Below are positions 1 to 6,245 of a stretch of 7,582 nt of DNA, in pieces. The stretch spans positions 1 to 7,582 of the forward strand of contig RFIL01000403.1 of assembly GCA_003695285.1 (NCBI GenBank). Direction: 5' to 3'. Source of the stretch: Calditrichota bacterium. GTDB taxonomy: Bacteria > Calditrichota > Calditrichia > RBG-13-44-9 > J075. The translations under genes and the position numbers were made by a program. The notes beneath the pieces are model-generated. The model made no database searches, was not told the DNA's origin, and saw only the letters and a program-made list of their open reading frames with translations. How positions within the stretch are numbered: position 1 is the stretch's first letter; the number at the start of each line of letters is the position of its first letter.

Positions 1-96
1 TAACAAGGACATAAGGTCTCCGAAGGTAACCATCCATCCCGGGGCGCCACCGCCACCTTCTCCTTCACTGGATTTTTGTTTACGCTTCCCTGCCAT
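1..96 (-). CDS. motB: MotB-type flagellar stator protein, N-terminal fragment (3' end beyond window)
   Basis: The minus strand from ATG at 96 stays open to the window edge and gives the first 32 residues of a stator subunit. After a basic start (MAGKRKQK) and a Ser/Glu/Gly-rich stretch comes GAPGWMVTFGDLMSLL at residues 17-32, the hallmark of MotB/PomB proteins just before and into their single membrane helix. Asp27 matches the ion-binding Asp of the family (Asp32 in E. coli MotB, Asp24 in Vibrio PomB). With MotA/PomA the protein forms the inner-membrane ion channel that drives the flagellum; its C-terminal OmpA-like peptidoglycan-binding domain would lie outside the window. The wording of the motif is closer to PomB-like stators than to E. 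coli MotB, but the coupling ion cannot be told from this fragment. The start is supported by a weak GGGA ribosome site seven bases upstream and by a sigma-54-like promoter. motA is not immediately upstream, which is unusual. Confidence 0.9.
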   Translation of the reverse strand, partial: MAGKRKQKSSEGEGGGGAPGWMVTFGDLMSLL

Positions 97-128
97 GGTA
101 TCCCATCTGTTTCGACAATTGTAGAATT

Positions 129-145
129 CGCAAGTAACATGCCAG
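129..145 (-). promoter_or_regulatory. Putative sigma-54 (-24/-12) promoter of motB
   Basis: Read on the minus strand, 145 to 129 is CTGGCATGTTACTTGCG, close to the sigma-54 consensus YTGGCAYG-N4-TTGCW. The invariant GG (143-142) and GC (131-130) are separated by exactly 10 bases, as RpoN promoters require. Taking C130 as -12 puts transcription start near 118, giving a leader of about 22 bases that just contains the GGGA ribosome site before the ATG at 96. Sigma-54 control is common for flagellar genes, which fits the downstream motB. The last base (G instead of A/T) and the first base after CATG (T instead of purine) deviate. This is a sequence match only. Confidence 0.65.
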
Positions 146-240
146 CAAATGGTAAGAAATTTTGATTTGAAAAATACTGTCTATTATATTGTTTTTAAGC
201 GGATTACGAAAAGAGAGCTTGTGGGTGAGTTCAATAATGA

Positions 241-294
241 GTTGCTAAATTGTCTAAATATCCGACACCTGTCGTCGCTGTTTTAGACAGCAAC
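241..294. repeat. Nested inverted repeat upstream of motB; possible enhancer site or transcript-end structure
   Basis: Two outer arms can pair over 13 bp: GTTGCT (241-246) plus GTCTAAA (252-258) against TTTAGAC AGCAAC (282-294), with a five-base bulge at 247-251 in the left arm. Inside lies a second dyad, CGACA-CC-TGTCG (263-274). A competing local hairpin exists on the minus-strand transcript: 294-287 pairs with 281-274 over 8 bp with one G-U and a five-base loop. No T-run follows in either direction, so it is not a canonical intrinsic terminator. Its location, about 123-176 bases upstream of the predicted sigma-54 start, is where activator (enhancer-binding protein) sites usually sit. Alternatively it is a 3' end structure for the ABC transporter mRNA. 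Confidence 0.5.
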
Positions 295-396
295 ACCACA
301 GAGGGGAAATATTTTACAATAGATAAGATATCATTAAAAATGTGTTGAAACGATTGTTGGTTGGATTGAGAAAATGCTGATTCAGGAGGGAAAAGG

Positions 397-2142
397 TTAT
401 TCGACTTGTTGAAGTTCTTCCTCCAGCAATTGTTTTTGATAAATCCACTGGTAATACCCACCCATTTCCAGCAGCTCTTCATGGTTACCCACTTCACCGA
501 TCTCCCCATCCTGGAGGACCAGAATCATATCAGCATGCTGGAGAGTGGAAACGCGGTGGGAAATTAAAAAGACGGTGCGATCCGGGAAGATTTCTCGTAA
601 ATGTTGCAGGATTTTATCTTCGGTTTGGGTGTCCAATGCAGAAAAAGCATCATCTAAGATGAGAATGGTTGGATTCCTTAGTAGTGCTCTGGCAATTGAA
701 ACCCGTTGCTTCTGACCACCACTGAGGTTTATCCCCTTTTCGCCCAGAATTGAGTCATATCCTTCAGGGAAGTCTAAAATTTCATCATGAATACAGACAA
801 TTTGGGCTGCCCATTCAACCTCCTCGCGGGTCGCATCTTTTTTTCCGTAAGCAATATTGTTATGAAGTGTATCTGAAAACAAAAAGGTTTCCTGTGAGAC
901 ATATCCGATATGGCTCCGGAGAAAATCCAGGGCATATTGGTGGATATCTTTTCCATCTATCAGCAACATGTTCTCTTCCAGTGGGTAGAAATGAGGGATC
1001 AACTTCACCAGGGTGCTTTTACCACTACCGGTTGGGCCAAGAATACCGACTGTGGAGTGTTCAGGGATATCCAGGTTTATATTTTTCAGAACAGGTCTCT
1101 CCTGGGTATAGGAAAAAGAGAGATTCCGAAAGGTGATATGCCCTGTAATTTTTCCCATGTGGATAGCATTGGGGGCAATTTTGATATCACTCTCTGCTTC
1201 CAACACCCCCCGGATGCGTTTTAAAGAAGCCGTCCCTTGTTGATAAAGGCCAATTACCCAACCCAGGGCAATTGAAGGCCAGATCAGGATGTTCATATAC
1301 AGCATGAAGGCTGTAAACTCTCCCACGGAAATAATCTGTCGGATGACCAGAGTGCCACCCCCGAGAATGATAATTGCGATGGATAGGCCAATCGTAAAAA
1401 ACAGCGAGGGATAGAAGGCCGCCTGAATCTTGGCATAGGAGATATTGCGTTTCATGTATTCGCGGTTTTCTTCTTCAAATCTCTGAATTTCATATTTCTC
1501 TCTGGCAAACCATTTAATTATGGTGTTGGCACTGATGTTTTCCTGTGCTTTCGTGCTCAGAGTTGAAAATTGTGCTTGAATTTCTGCGAATCGACGATGA
1601 ATGGCTTTTCCAAAGCGATTGACCAGAATGGCGACAATAGGAAAAGGGATCAGGGCGAAAAGGGTCAATCTGGGACTGATCATAATCATCATCGGAATCA
1701 CAAAAAAGAAGGCTAATAGAGTATTAACAGAATATGCGATACCGGGACCAACCATTGCCCGAACGGCAGTCAAATCATTGGTGGCTCTGGACATAATGTC
1801 CCCGGTTGGCATCCGCTGATAGAAAGAAGGGGGAAGCTGGAGAAGTTTCTGAAAAAAATCATTCCTCAGGTCATTCTCAATCTCACGGGAAGCTACAATC
1901 ATATTGCGGCGCATTAAAAACAGTGAGGCTCCTTCCAGAATAGCAACAATAACGATGATAGCGGTATAGAGACCCAGCCTGGAAAGAGAAAAATCATCCT
2001 TTAAATAATCGATAGCGTTTTGCACTACCTTGGGATTCGTGATTCGAAAGAGGTTGGTAAACAAAACAAAAATGGCGCCAACGATATATTTTCGTCGATA
2101 CCGTTTTAAATATTTTCCTAAATAACGAACAGTTTTAGTCAT
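397..2142 (-). CDS. Half-size ABC exporter (membrane domain fused to ATPase), multidrug/lipid type
   Basis: This is a complete 581-aa protein, the usual length for MsbA/MdlA/BmrA-like exporters. Residues 1 to about 310 form the six-helix membrane domain, with hydrophobic segments near 19-35, 57-77, 135-155, 158-175, 243-262 and 273-300. The ATPase domain follows: Walker A GPTGSGKST (369-377), Q-loop Gln417, signature LSGGQ (473-477), Walker B ILILDD (493-498), D-loop SALD (501-504) and H-loop His529. It probably pumps a hydrophobic substrate (drug, lipid or peptide) outward across the inner membrane; the substrate cannot be told. The residue after the Walker B Asp is Asp498, not the catalytic Glu, as in the degenerate half of heterodimeric exporters such as TM287/288 and BmrCD. 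A canonical partner gene would be expected alongside but is not present. No strong ribosome site precedes the ATG at 2142 (only GGGA, ten bases upstream). It follows surA after 95 bases that contain a stem-loop. Confidence 0.93.
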   Translation of the reverse strand: MTKTVRYLGKYLKRYRRKYIVGAIFVLFTNLFRITNPKVVQNAIDYLKDDFSLSRLGLYTAIIVIVAILEGASLFLMRRNMIVASREIENDLRNDFFQKLLQLPPSFYQRMPTGDIMSRATNDLTAVRAMVGPGIAYSVNTLLAFFFVIPMMIMISPRLTLFALIPFPIVAILVNRFGKAIHRRFAEIQAQFSTLSTKAQENISANTIIKWFAREKYEIQRFEEENREYMKRNISYAKIQAAFYPSLFFTIGLSIAIIILGGGTLVIRQIISVGEFTAFMLYMNILIWPSIALGWVIGLYQQGTASLKRIRGVLEAESDIKIAPNAIHMGKITGHITFRNLSFSYTQERPVLKNINLDIPEHSTVGILGPTGSGKSTLVKLIPHFYPLEENMLLIDGKDIHQYALDFLRSHIGYVSQETFLFSDTLHNNIAYGKKDATREEVEWAAQIVCIHDEILDFPEGYDSILGEKGINLSGGQKQRVSIARALLRNPTILILDDAFSALDTQTEDKILQHLREIFPDRTVFLISHRVSTLQHADMILVLQDGEIGEVGNHEELLEMGGYYQWIYQKQLLEEELQQVE

Positions 2143-2164
2143 TAAATATATCCCATAAGATCAA

Positions 2165-2195
2165 AATCTCCAGGAAAAGCAATTGCCTGGAGATT
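2165..2195 (-). terminator. Stem-loop in the surA-ABC gap, probable weak intrinsic terminator
   Basis: There is a perfect 10-bp inverted repeat, AATCTCCAGG (2165-2174) and CCTGGAGATT (2186-2195), with an 11-base loop. It lies 43 bases past the surA stop codon and 22 bases before the ABC start codon. On the minus-strand transcript the stem ends in AUU followed by UU-GAUCUU, so the U-tract is short; on the plus strand GTTTT follows. It may end or attenuate transcription from the foldase operon, or act as an mRNA-stabilising hairpin with some read-through into the ABC gene. I found no clear separate promoter for the ABC gene. Confidence 0.6.
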
Positions 2196-2237
2196 GTTTT
2201 ATCAATTGTTTAACCCCGGATGAAAGAATCTACAGAA

Positions 2238-3542
2238 TTATATTTCGAGATGAATTTGAATGGGGATTTCCTCTCTTAACTGGCTGAGCCATTTCCGAAA
2301 CTCTTTCCCACGTTTAAAATCGATGGCAAATTTTTCTATGGTTTGCCAGTCTTTCTCCAGTGAATAGGTTCGCGATTCAGTCCGCTTATTCAATCGCACT
2401 ATGTGGTAGCCAAATTCAGTTTTAAATGGCTCGGAGATTTCTCCGGGTTGAAGATTTTTGATGGCATCTTCAAATGCCTTAACCTGAAAGTTGCCAATGG
2501 TATATTCTCCCAGGTGTCCTTTATCCTTCTCCACATTTGGGTCGTCGGAGTATTTTAGAGCCATTTCTTCAAAGGTTGCTTCGCCGGAGAGAATTTTCTG
2601 ACGGATTTCCTGGAGTTTCGCAATGATCTTCTGTTCATCCTCCCGGGTGGGTTGTAACTGGATCAAGATATGTCGGGCATGGATTTTTTCGCCCTGTCGG
2701 TCCAGCAGTTGGATAATATGGAAACCAAATTGAGTTTGTACGATGTCAGAAATCTCTCCTGGTTTTAAAGCAAAAGCAGCTTCTTCAAATTCTCTGACAA
2801 ATGTTCCGCGACTGACCCATCCCAGATCACCGCCGTTCCTGCGGGAACCAGGATCTTCGGAATACTGAGAGGCCAGGGTAGCAAAATCTTCACCCTCCTC
2901 CAATTTTTTGCGAATCTGACTGATTTTCTCAAATGCCGTTTTAAAACTTTCATCGCTGGGTTTAACTTGCATCAAAATATGAGAGATATCCACTGTAGGC
3001 TCTAATTTTGGAAGGCTATCCTGATATTCCTGAAAAAAATCTTCTACTTCCCTTCGGGATATCTTGACGTTCGAAAAACGTTTCTGGCGAAGTTGCTCGA
3101 TAATTAACTGTTCAGATATTTGCTTTCGAAAATCCTTTTTTATTTTGGCTATCGGTGAACCGTAATATTGTTCCAGCGCCTGAAGTGAACCCACTTGTTT
3201 AACCATCTGATCCAATTGTTGTTGGAGAATCTGGTCCACCCGCTCCTCATCAGCAGTGATGGTGTCTTCTTCGGCTTTAATTAACAAGAGTTTTTCATCT
3301 ATCATCTGTTGCAAAAAGCGCTGGGTTAACTGTCGATATAGTTGAGGGTTTTCAAAAATGTTTGTCTTGGTTTGCAAGCTATATTGAGCCAGTATGGTGT
3401 TTAAATCGGACATCAAGATAATTTTATCTCCGACCACCGCTGCAATGCCATCAATTTTTTGCTGAGAGAGCAGAGGTGTAAGTGTAACCAATAAAGATAA
3501 CAAAATAAATTTGACGATGTTATTGACCATAAGGGATTTCAT
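2238..3542 (-). CDS. surA: SurA-type periplasmic chaperone and peptidyl-prolyl isomerase with two parvulin domains
   Basis: The protein has 434 aa, against 428 in E. coli SurA, and the same layout. An export signal at residues 1-26 (hydrophobic core about 10-25, likely cut after LLS) is followed by a SurA_N chaperone domain starting at DGIAAVVGDKII (31-42) and running to about 170. Parvulin domain 1 spans about 184-283 and domain 2 about 287-388, then a helical tail. Both parvulin domains keep the family marks: SHIL (His188), YSEDP, GGDLGW (237-242) and FGFHII (His275) in the first; RHIL (His291), YSDDP, GHLGEY and FGYHIV (His380) in the second, so both may be active. SurA proteins escort unfolded outer-membrane proteins through the periplasm and isomerise Xaa-Pro bonds. 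The ATG at 3542 lacks a visible Shine-Dalgarno sequence; Met5 is an alternative start. It is the last of three foldase genes, 49 bases after its neighbour. SurA assignment by layout is firm; orthology in the strict sense is inferred. Confidence 0.92.
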   Translation of the reverse strand: MKSLMVNNIVKFILLSLLVTLTPLLSQQKIDGIAAVVGDKIILMSDLNTILAQYSLQTKTNIFENPQLYRQLTQRFLQQMIDEKLLLIKAEEDTITADEERVDQILQQQLDQMVKQVGSLQALEQYYGSPIAKIKKDFRKQISEQLIIEQLRQKRFSNVKISRREVEDFFQEYQDSLPKLEPTVDISHILMQVKPSDESFKTAFEKISQIRKKLEEGEDFATLASQYSEDPGSRRNGGDLGWVSRGTFVREFEEAAFALKPGEISDIVQTQFGFHIIQLLDRQGEKIHARHILIQLQPTREDEQKIIAKLQEIRQKILSGEATFEEMALKYSDDPNVEKDKGHLGEYTIGNFQVKAFEDAIKNLQPGEISEPFKTEFGYHIVRLNKRTESRTYSLEKDWQTIEKFAIDFKRGKEFRKWLSQLREEIPIQIHLEI

Positions 3543-3591
3543 CCATTCTATATTTATGTTTCTTTGGATTATTTAATCACAGTAATTTCTT

Positions 3592-4425
3592 TTAAAGAAT
3601 ATTCTCATAAAAAGTTTCAACGGTAAAATCTTTTCGTAAACTTTCTTTCAACATCTTGATGTACTCATGTCTTTTCTGGGCTTCGAGACGAAGACGGATA
3701 TCATCTTTCACCAGATCCAGGGTACGAATGCTTCCGGCGGGCTGTCTATCCAGGACCTGTAAATAATGATAGCCATCTTTGGTACGGATGGGGCCGTAAA
3801 TTAAACCGGTTTTGGTACCCCGGATGGCTCTTTTAAACTCCGGTCGTAACCGGTCCTTGATGACATATCCCAGATCCCCGTTGGGTTCCAGTACCGGTGT
3901 AACCCGTTGATCAAGATAGTTTTTTTGTATCACTTCTATTAATGATTTGGAGTCCCGAATCTCTTTAACGAGGGTATTGTCAAGTTCTTCCAGAAAGAGA
4001 TGTACCAGATGGACTTCATCATAATCTCGTCTGAATTCTTCCTGGTGATTCTGATAATATTCCTCGATCTCCCGATCCGTAACAGTAAAATGTTGCTGAG
4101 TTTTAGAACTGATGAACTGGGCGGCGAGGAGTTCTACCTTCAGATTTTCCAGCTTCCATTGATCTAATTCCGAAAGGGTGTATCCTTCCTGGAGAGCTTT
4201 TTGGGCCAGAATTTGGTTGTCAATCCATTGTTCCACAATTCGCCGGATAAAGAATTTCTTCTGTTGAGCATCGATATCCTTGGGCAAAAAATGAAGCACC
4301 ACATCTCTCGTTAAGTAGGCATCTCCTACCCGAGCAACTATTTCCGTCGGATTGTGTTGATTGCGCTGACAGCCTGATAGAATTAACAGGCCAGACATAA
4401 TTATCAAAAGCAGTTTTGTGATCAT
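3592..4425 (-). CDS. PpiC/PrsA-like peptidyl-prolyl isomerase lipoprotein
   Basis: This 277-aa protein starts with a clear lipoprotein signal: a hydrophobic stretch at 4-16 ending in the lipobox LSGC with Cys19. It then shows a SurA_N-like start, EIVARVGDAYLTRD (28-41), a helical region to about 130, one PPIC-like domain at about 137-228 and a helical C-terminal tail ending in a short strand. The PPIC domain keeps a His in the first strand (His142 in VHLF), the NGDLGYV turn (182-188) and DGYHYLQVLDR (217-227, His220), but the usual YS-DP stretch before the GDLG turn is altered. It would sit on a membrane facing the periplasm and help fold exported proteins; isomerase activity is plausible but not certain. 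It follows the 566-aa paralogue by only 19 bases, pointing to cotranscription, and precedes surA. No Shine-Dalgarno sequence is visible before the ATG at 4425. Confidence 0.88.
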   Translation of the reverse strand: MITKLLLIIMSGLLILSGCQRNQHNPTEIVARVGDAYLTRDVVLHFLPKDIDAQQKKFFIRRIVEQWIDNQILAQKALQEGYTLSELDQWKLENLKVELLAAQFISSKTQQHFTVTDREIEEYYQNHQEEFRRDYDEVHLVHLFLEELDNTLVKEIRDSKSLIEVIQKNYLDQRVTPVLEPNGDLGYVIKDRLRPEFKRAIRGTKTGLIYGPIRTKDGYHYLQVLDRQPAGSIRTLDLVKDDIRLRLEAQKRHEYIKMLKESLRKDFTVETFYENIL

Positions 4426-4444
4426 CGTATTGTTTTGTTTAAAG

Positions 4445-6145
4445 TTATCCGATATCTCTCAGGGTCGATTCATTGATACGAAAGGCAAATTCTTCACGTA
4501 TTTCTTTGAGGAATTCTTTCTCTCGTTGTTTCCGTTTTTGGTTAAAGATTTCAGAATGAACCGTATTCTTAACCTGTTCCAGAGTCCGATATTGTTCCGG
4601 GATGTAATCTCCGGTTTTGATGATGAAGAAATCACCGCCGATTTCTATGGGGCCTTCGAGTTTGTTCGGGCCCATTTCAAAGGCTTTTTCCACCACATCT
4701 TTAAATCGTGAATTACGGGTCTGTAATCCCAGACTATAAGGAATGGTTTGCCCTTTGTGAGGCTTCATATACTTCTTATATAATGCTTCCATATCTTTAC
4801 CCTGTTTAACCCACTGGGCAACCTTTTTGGCGGTGGCTTCATCGTTCAGACAGATTTGCCAGACTTGAATCTTTTCCGGTTGTTTATATTTTTCCCGATG
4901 TTCATTATAATACTGTTCAATTTCCTCATCCGTAATATTAATTTTTTCATCGATTTCTTTTTCCGTAACCAATTGGCTGAGTCGAGTTATTTCGAATTGA
5001 TGAAGCTCTTCCTGAACATGGGGAGCGGAATCCAGCCCGCGATTTTTACCTTCCAGGGTCCATACTTTTAACGTAACCTGTTGCCGGAGCCACCCATTCT
5101 TTAAATCTTCCATTCTACGATATTTCCGAAAGTCGCGAAAGAGACGGGTTTTATAATAATTTAGAAAATCGTCCACCGTGATTTGGACATCCCCGGCCAC
5201 TGCTAAAACGGTACCCCGTTGTTCAGGGGTAAAATCTTCCAGCTTACGATTTTCTTTTACCCCCCATTCCTGAAGCTGATGGAGAAAATTGCTGATAGCA
5301 TCGTCATAAAATTCCACATGGTATTTTTCATCAAATTGGGCAGTGTACTGATCAAACAGCTCCTTCTCGCGAGTACGAAAATAATGGCGAATGCGGTTAG
5401 AAATCTCGTTTTTAATACTCTCATAGGGACTCAGAGAAGTTTCCTGGCGTTGAAGTATCTTAAGAATAATGAAACCTCGATCGGTATCCACCGGACCAAT
5501 GACATCTCCTTCTCCGGCGGAGAAAACCAGACTGTCTAATTTGGGGGTAAATCTTCCAATTCGATAGGGATTTAATACCGGGCGGTTGCGTTGATCATCA
5601 CTGAGTTCGTGAGCCGTTTTCTCGGGATCAGAACTGGCTTCCAGTTGTTTGCGGTAAGTTTGGGCTAACTGTAATGCTTCTTCGCGGGTCCTTTCCCGAT
5701 TGTAAATTTTTACCCCTTGATAGCCAACATTAATGATGACCGCTTTAATCTTATAATGCATCCAGTCGTAATACTGACGTAATAGCTTCTCGGGGAGAAT
5801 AACATCCCTGACCAGTTGATTATAAAGTTCAATAGCAATCAGGCGGTCGGCATAAGTCTCGCGATCCTGTTGAAATTTAGGGTCCTTTTCCAGTCCTAAT
5901 TGTTTCGCTTTTAACAATTTGCGTCGCTCGTCCAGCAGCTTATTAAGGGATTTCCGTTTGTCTTCCAGACTCAGCTGGTTTAAACTGACATTGCGATAGT
6001 CCTGTTTTAACTTTTCAATCAATTCAGCTTTTGTGATTTCTTCGGTGCCGATGCGGGCAACTATTTCCGAGGACTCATCACCACAGCGAATCATCACCAT
6101 GGATACAAACAATACGATCAGGAATATGAAATACTGCTTCCTCAT
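4445..6145 (-). CDS. Exported two-module SurA_N/PPIC-like protein, parvulin histidines missing
   Basis: I take the ATG at 6145 (566 aa) rather than the in-frame ATG at 6172, because AAAGGGGAG lies five bases before it and an export signal begins right there (MRKQYFIFLIVLF). Cys21 follows a hydrophobic core and could be a lipid-anchor site, but Arg precedes it, so the lipobox is poor. The rest is two tandem copies of the layout seen in the neighbouring 277-aa protein: SurA_N-like start EIVARIGTEEIT (27-38), PPIC-like domain about 132-233 and helical tail to about 287; then again TVLAVAGDVQIT (312-323), PPIC-like about 425-514 and tail to 566. The PPIC domains are recognisable by the F-x-x-G-x-x-x-GP-x-x-x-x-x-G-x-x-I-x-K pattern. 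The histidines expected in the first and last strands are replaced (KAVIIN and GFIILK; VWQICL and DFFIIK). It is therefore more likely a periplasmic holdase than an isomerase. It starts 100 bases after the mfd stop codon. Confidence 0.85.
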   Translation of the reverse strand: MRKQYFIFLIVLFVSMVMIRCGDESSEIVARIGTEEITKAELIEKLKQDYRNVSLNQLSLEDKRKSLNKLLDERRKLLKAKQLGLEKDPKFQQDRETYADRLIAIELYNQLVRDVILPEKLLRQYYDWMHYKIKAVIINVGYQGVKIYNRERTREEALQLAQTYRKQLEASSDPEKTAHELSDDQRNRPVLNPYRIGRFTPKLDSLVFSAGEGDVIGPVDTDRGFIILKILQRQETSLSPYESIKNEISNRIRHYFRTREKELFDQYTAQFDEKYHVEFYDDAISNFLHQLQEWGVKENRKLEDFTPEQRGTVLAVAGDVQITVDDFLNYYKTRLFRDFRKYRRMEDLKNGWLRQQVTLKVWTLEGKNRGLDSAPHVQEELHQFEITRLSQLVTEKEIDEKINITDEEIEQYYNEHREKYKQPEKIQVWQICLNDEATAKKVAQWVKQGKDMEALYKKYMKPHKGQTIPYSLGLQTRNSRFKDVVEKAFEMGPNKLEGPIEIGGDFFIIKTGDYIPEQYRTLEQVKNTVHSEIFNQKRKQREKEFLKEIREEFAFRINESTLRDIG

Positions 6146-6150
6146 TGGCA

Positions 6151-6159
6151 CTCCCCTTT
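6151..6159 (-). promoter_or_regulatory. Strong Shine-Dalgarno site that sets the start at 6145
   Basis: On the minus strand AAAGGGGAG stands five bases before the ATG at 6145. It is the only strong ribosome-binding site visible before any gene in the window. It decides for the inner start codon over the ATG at 6172, which would place nine polar residues before the export signal. Confidence 0.75.
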
Positions 6160-6245
6160 GACTTTTTTTCATACCGATTTAATTGGAAAATTAATTCGCT
6201 ATTCCTATCCCATAAACATTAAGAAACCAAAAATTTAGGCCTCTG

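Larger units (their letters stand above)
97..396. other. Intergenic region between ABC exporter gene and motB
   Basis: This 300-base AT-rich stretch has no credible gene on either strand. From right to left it holds an unstructured 3' flank of the ABC gene (396 to about 295), the nested inverted repeat (241-294), a perfect TATAAT on the minus strand at 188-183 without a convincing -35 box, and the sigma-54-like promoter (145-129). I looked for the C-terminus of a MotA in all frames before motB and did not find one. No intrinsic terminator with a clear T-run was found for the ABC gene. Confidence 0.7.

Noticed and set aside
183..188. TATAAT on the minus strand, possible sigma-70 -10 box for motB
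   Set aside because: The hexamer is exact, but 16-19 bases upstream only TTCGTA or TTTCGT-like sequences are found, and such a hexamer is expected by chance in AT-rich DNA. The sigma-54 match is better placed.
97..240. Possible remnant of motA or another small gene just before motB
   Set aside because: All three minus-strand frames were read by eye. None resembles a MotA C-terminus, and none has a start codon with a ribosome site.
231..509. Open frame of 92 codons on the minus strand overlapping the end of the ABC gene
   Set aside because: It overlaps the well-supported C-terminal codons of the ABC exporter in another frame, its composition (Asn/Ser/Phe-rich, no domain) is not protein-like, and it has no ribosome site.
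750..1224. Two overlapping plus-strand open frames opposite the ABC ATPase domain
   Set aside because: They lie antisense to a strongly conserved ATPase domain and match no family; they are by-products of the coding strand's codon use.
4418..5539. Plus-strand open frames opposite the 566-aa foldase gene
   Set aside because: Phe/Ile-rich translations are typical mirror images of Lys/Glu-rich coding sequence; no start signals or domains.
6146..6172. Longer start (ATG at 6172) for the two-module foldase
   Set aside because: The extra nine residues are polar, lie before a complete export signal, and contain the strong ribosome site that serves the ATG at 6145.
6179..6194. Inverted repeat TTAATT-GGAA-AATTAA between mfd and the 566-aa gene
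   Set aside because: Six A/T-only pairs make a very weak stem and are common by chance in AT-rich intergenic DNA; there is no U-tract that would make it a terminator.
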